Of a stretch of DNA of 64,000 nucleotides, positions 63,086 to 64,000 are shown piece by piece. The notes under the pieces were generated by a model. The model did not search any database. It was not told the origin of the DNA and saw nothing but the letters and a program-made list of their open reading frames with translations. The first letter of the stretch is position 1. Each line of letters begins with the position of its first letter. This DNA is from Sediminibacterium sp. TEGAF015 (GTDB lineage: Bacteria > Bacteroidota > Bacteroidia > Chitinophagales > Chitinophagaceae): NCBI RefSeq assembly GCF_025997995.1, contig NZ_AP026683.1, positions 1,054,501-1,118,500 on the forward strand. Reading direction: 5' to 3'. The position numbers and the translations under genes were made by a program.

Positions 63086-64000
63086 ATGGTCCCTGCCATC
63101 AGAAAAAAGTTCAATGAACAATTCAGCAATGAAAAGTACCAGCTGTTTCTGGATACTTTAAATGAGAAATTTCCGGGAGCTATTGAGTTCAGGGTGGCCG
63201 AAACTCCTGTCTTTATTAACAAGGAATTAAAACATAAAATTCTCTCTGCCTGTGAGTCTATTGTAGATATTTTATTAGACCCCGATTTTAAGGAAAAGAG
63301 TCAAAGAGCCATTCCAAAGGACCTGAAAGTCCCGAATGAAAATGGACATACACATTTCATAGCTTTCGACTTCGGTATCTGTGAAAATGAGAATGGAGAA
63401 ATAGAACCTCAGCTAATTGAAATGCAGGGATTTCCAACCTTGTTTGGATATCAGGTTTGGCACGATCAGGTGATGCGTAAATGTTACGATATACCCAAAA
63501 ATTACAGTACTTATTTTAATCAGTTAAATGCAGACTCTTATACGCATTTGCTGAAAGAAATTATTGTAGGGAATTGTTTACCAGAGGAAGTTATTTTACT
63601 CGAAATCCTCCCGCACAAACAAAAAACAAAAATTGACTTCTATTTTACAGAAGCCATAACAGGTATATCTGTCGTTTGTCTTACTGAATTAATTAAAGAA
63701 GGTAGTCAGTTGTACTATCTGAAAAACGACAAAAAAATTCGCATCAAAAGAATCTATAACCGCATCATATTTGATGATTTGCAGCAACAGGATGCAATCA
63801 TTCAGGAAAAGGGACAAATTCTTTTTGAACAGTTGGATGTAGAATGGATTCCGCATCCCAACTGGTTTTACAGAATCAGTAAATATACGCTGCCTTTTAT
63901 TCATCATCCTTATGTTCCACAAACCTGGTTTCTGAATGAGATCAAACAACTTCCTGAAGATCTTGAAAATTATGTACTGAAGCCTTTGTTTTCCTTTGCA
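63086..64000 (+). CDS. ATP-grasp-like protein, 3' end outside window
   Basis: An open frame of 305 codons runs from ATG 63086 to the window end. Features such as FIAFDFGICENENGEIEPQL, LIEMQGFPTLFGYQVWHD and the late ENYVLKPLFSFA suggest a carboxylate-amine ligase or other ATP-grasp fold, the last being like an ATP-binding lysine motif. It follows the amidotransferase gene by 10 bp, so the two probably act together. The product is unknown and the C-terminal part is not visible. Confidence 0.65.
   Translation, partial: MVPAIRKKFNEQFSNEKYQLFLDTLNEKFPGAIEFRVAETPVFINKELKHKILSACESIVDILLDPDFKEKSQRAIPKDLKVPNENGHTHFIAFDFGICENENGEIEPQLIEMQGFPTLFGYQVWHDQVMRKCYDIPKNYSTYFNQLNADSYTHLLKEIIVGNCLPEEVILLEILPHKQKTKIDFYFTEAITGISVVCLTELIKEGSQLYYLKNDKKIRIKRIYNRIIFDDLQQQDAIIQEKGQILFEQLDVEWIPHPNWFYRISKYTLPFIHHPYVPQTWFLNEIKQLPEDLENYVLKPLFSFA

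Noticed and set aside
62695..63222. 175-codon minus-strand frame spanning the amidotransferase end and the next gene
   Set aside because: It crosses two convincing plus-strand genes and has no recognisable features.
1..64000. tRNA, rRNA, CRISPR, insertion sequence, riboswitch, integrase or restriction genes
   Set aside because: I looked for tRNA-like TpsiC motifs, regular spacer repeats, transposase motifs and terminal inverted repeats by eye and found none that hold up.

Overview
This is an AT-rich stretch of Bacteroidota chromosome, most likely from the Chitinophagaceae or a close relative. That placement is an inference. It rests on the SusC/SusD pair, on repeated TAnnTTTG promoter -7 elements just upstream of start codons, on the near absence of Shine-Dalgarno sequences, and on families typical of the phylum (the DUF5690 permease, ChaN- and NamZ-type proteins, degenerate PAS sensor proteins). 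I see no rRNA, tRNA, CRISPR array, insertion sequence or phage gene. There is no gene-free stretch longer than about 300 bases.

Positions 1-9.4 kb (all minus strand) form the most interesting region, a probable aminophosphonate-use locus. A tightly coupled four-gene operon encodes a PhnZ/TmpB-like HD oxygenase, a phosphonatase-like HAD hydrolase, a DUF5690 membrane transporter and a TIGR03364-type FAD amine oxidase. It runs into a SusC/SusD outer-membrane uptake pair and a secreted beta-propeller protein cut by the window edge. SusC has its own promoter carrying a 22-bp-spaced direct repeat. The model is import by SusCD, then inner-membrane transport, then amine oxidation and C-P bond cleavage.

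Positions 9.5-25.5 kb are cell-wall and housekeeping genes: an S41 protease, a BadF-type sugar kinase with MurQ, a dienelactone hydrolase, an orphan ABC ATPase, a YoaK membrane protein, a class V aminotransferase, a VF530 protein, a secreted Trp/Tyr-rich protein, an MBL-fold hydrolase, ChaN, NamZ (exo-muramidase), an M28 peptidase, urocanase and a TPR protein. NamZ, the kinase and MurQ together suggest peptidoglycan sugar salvage.

Positions 25.5-45.8 kb are core metabolism: EtfBA, a cupin, a bifunctional nuclease, IspE, GltBD, an acyltransferase, PriA, MurB, MiaA, a pRiA4b ORF-3-like protein, a CCA-adding enzyme, a family 9 glycosyltransferase, DapD and an EamA exporter.

Positions 45.8-58.7 kb are a signalling island. 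Three paralogous PAS-DHp-receiver proteins have no ATPase domain. With them are a single-domain receiver, a LuxR-type regulator, a sigma-54-type activator, a hybrid histidine kinase ending in an HPt domain, and three glycosyltransferase genes, two of which are half-length.

Positions 58.7-64 kb hold a LuxE-like acyl-protein synthetase, a lipoprotein coupled to a UbiA-like membrane protein, an M42 peptidase, a class I glutamine amidotransferase and the start of an ATP-grasp-like protein that runs off the end.
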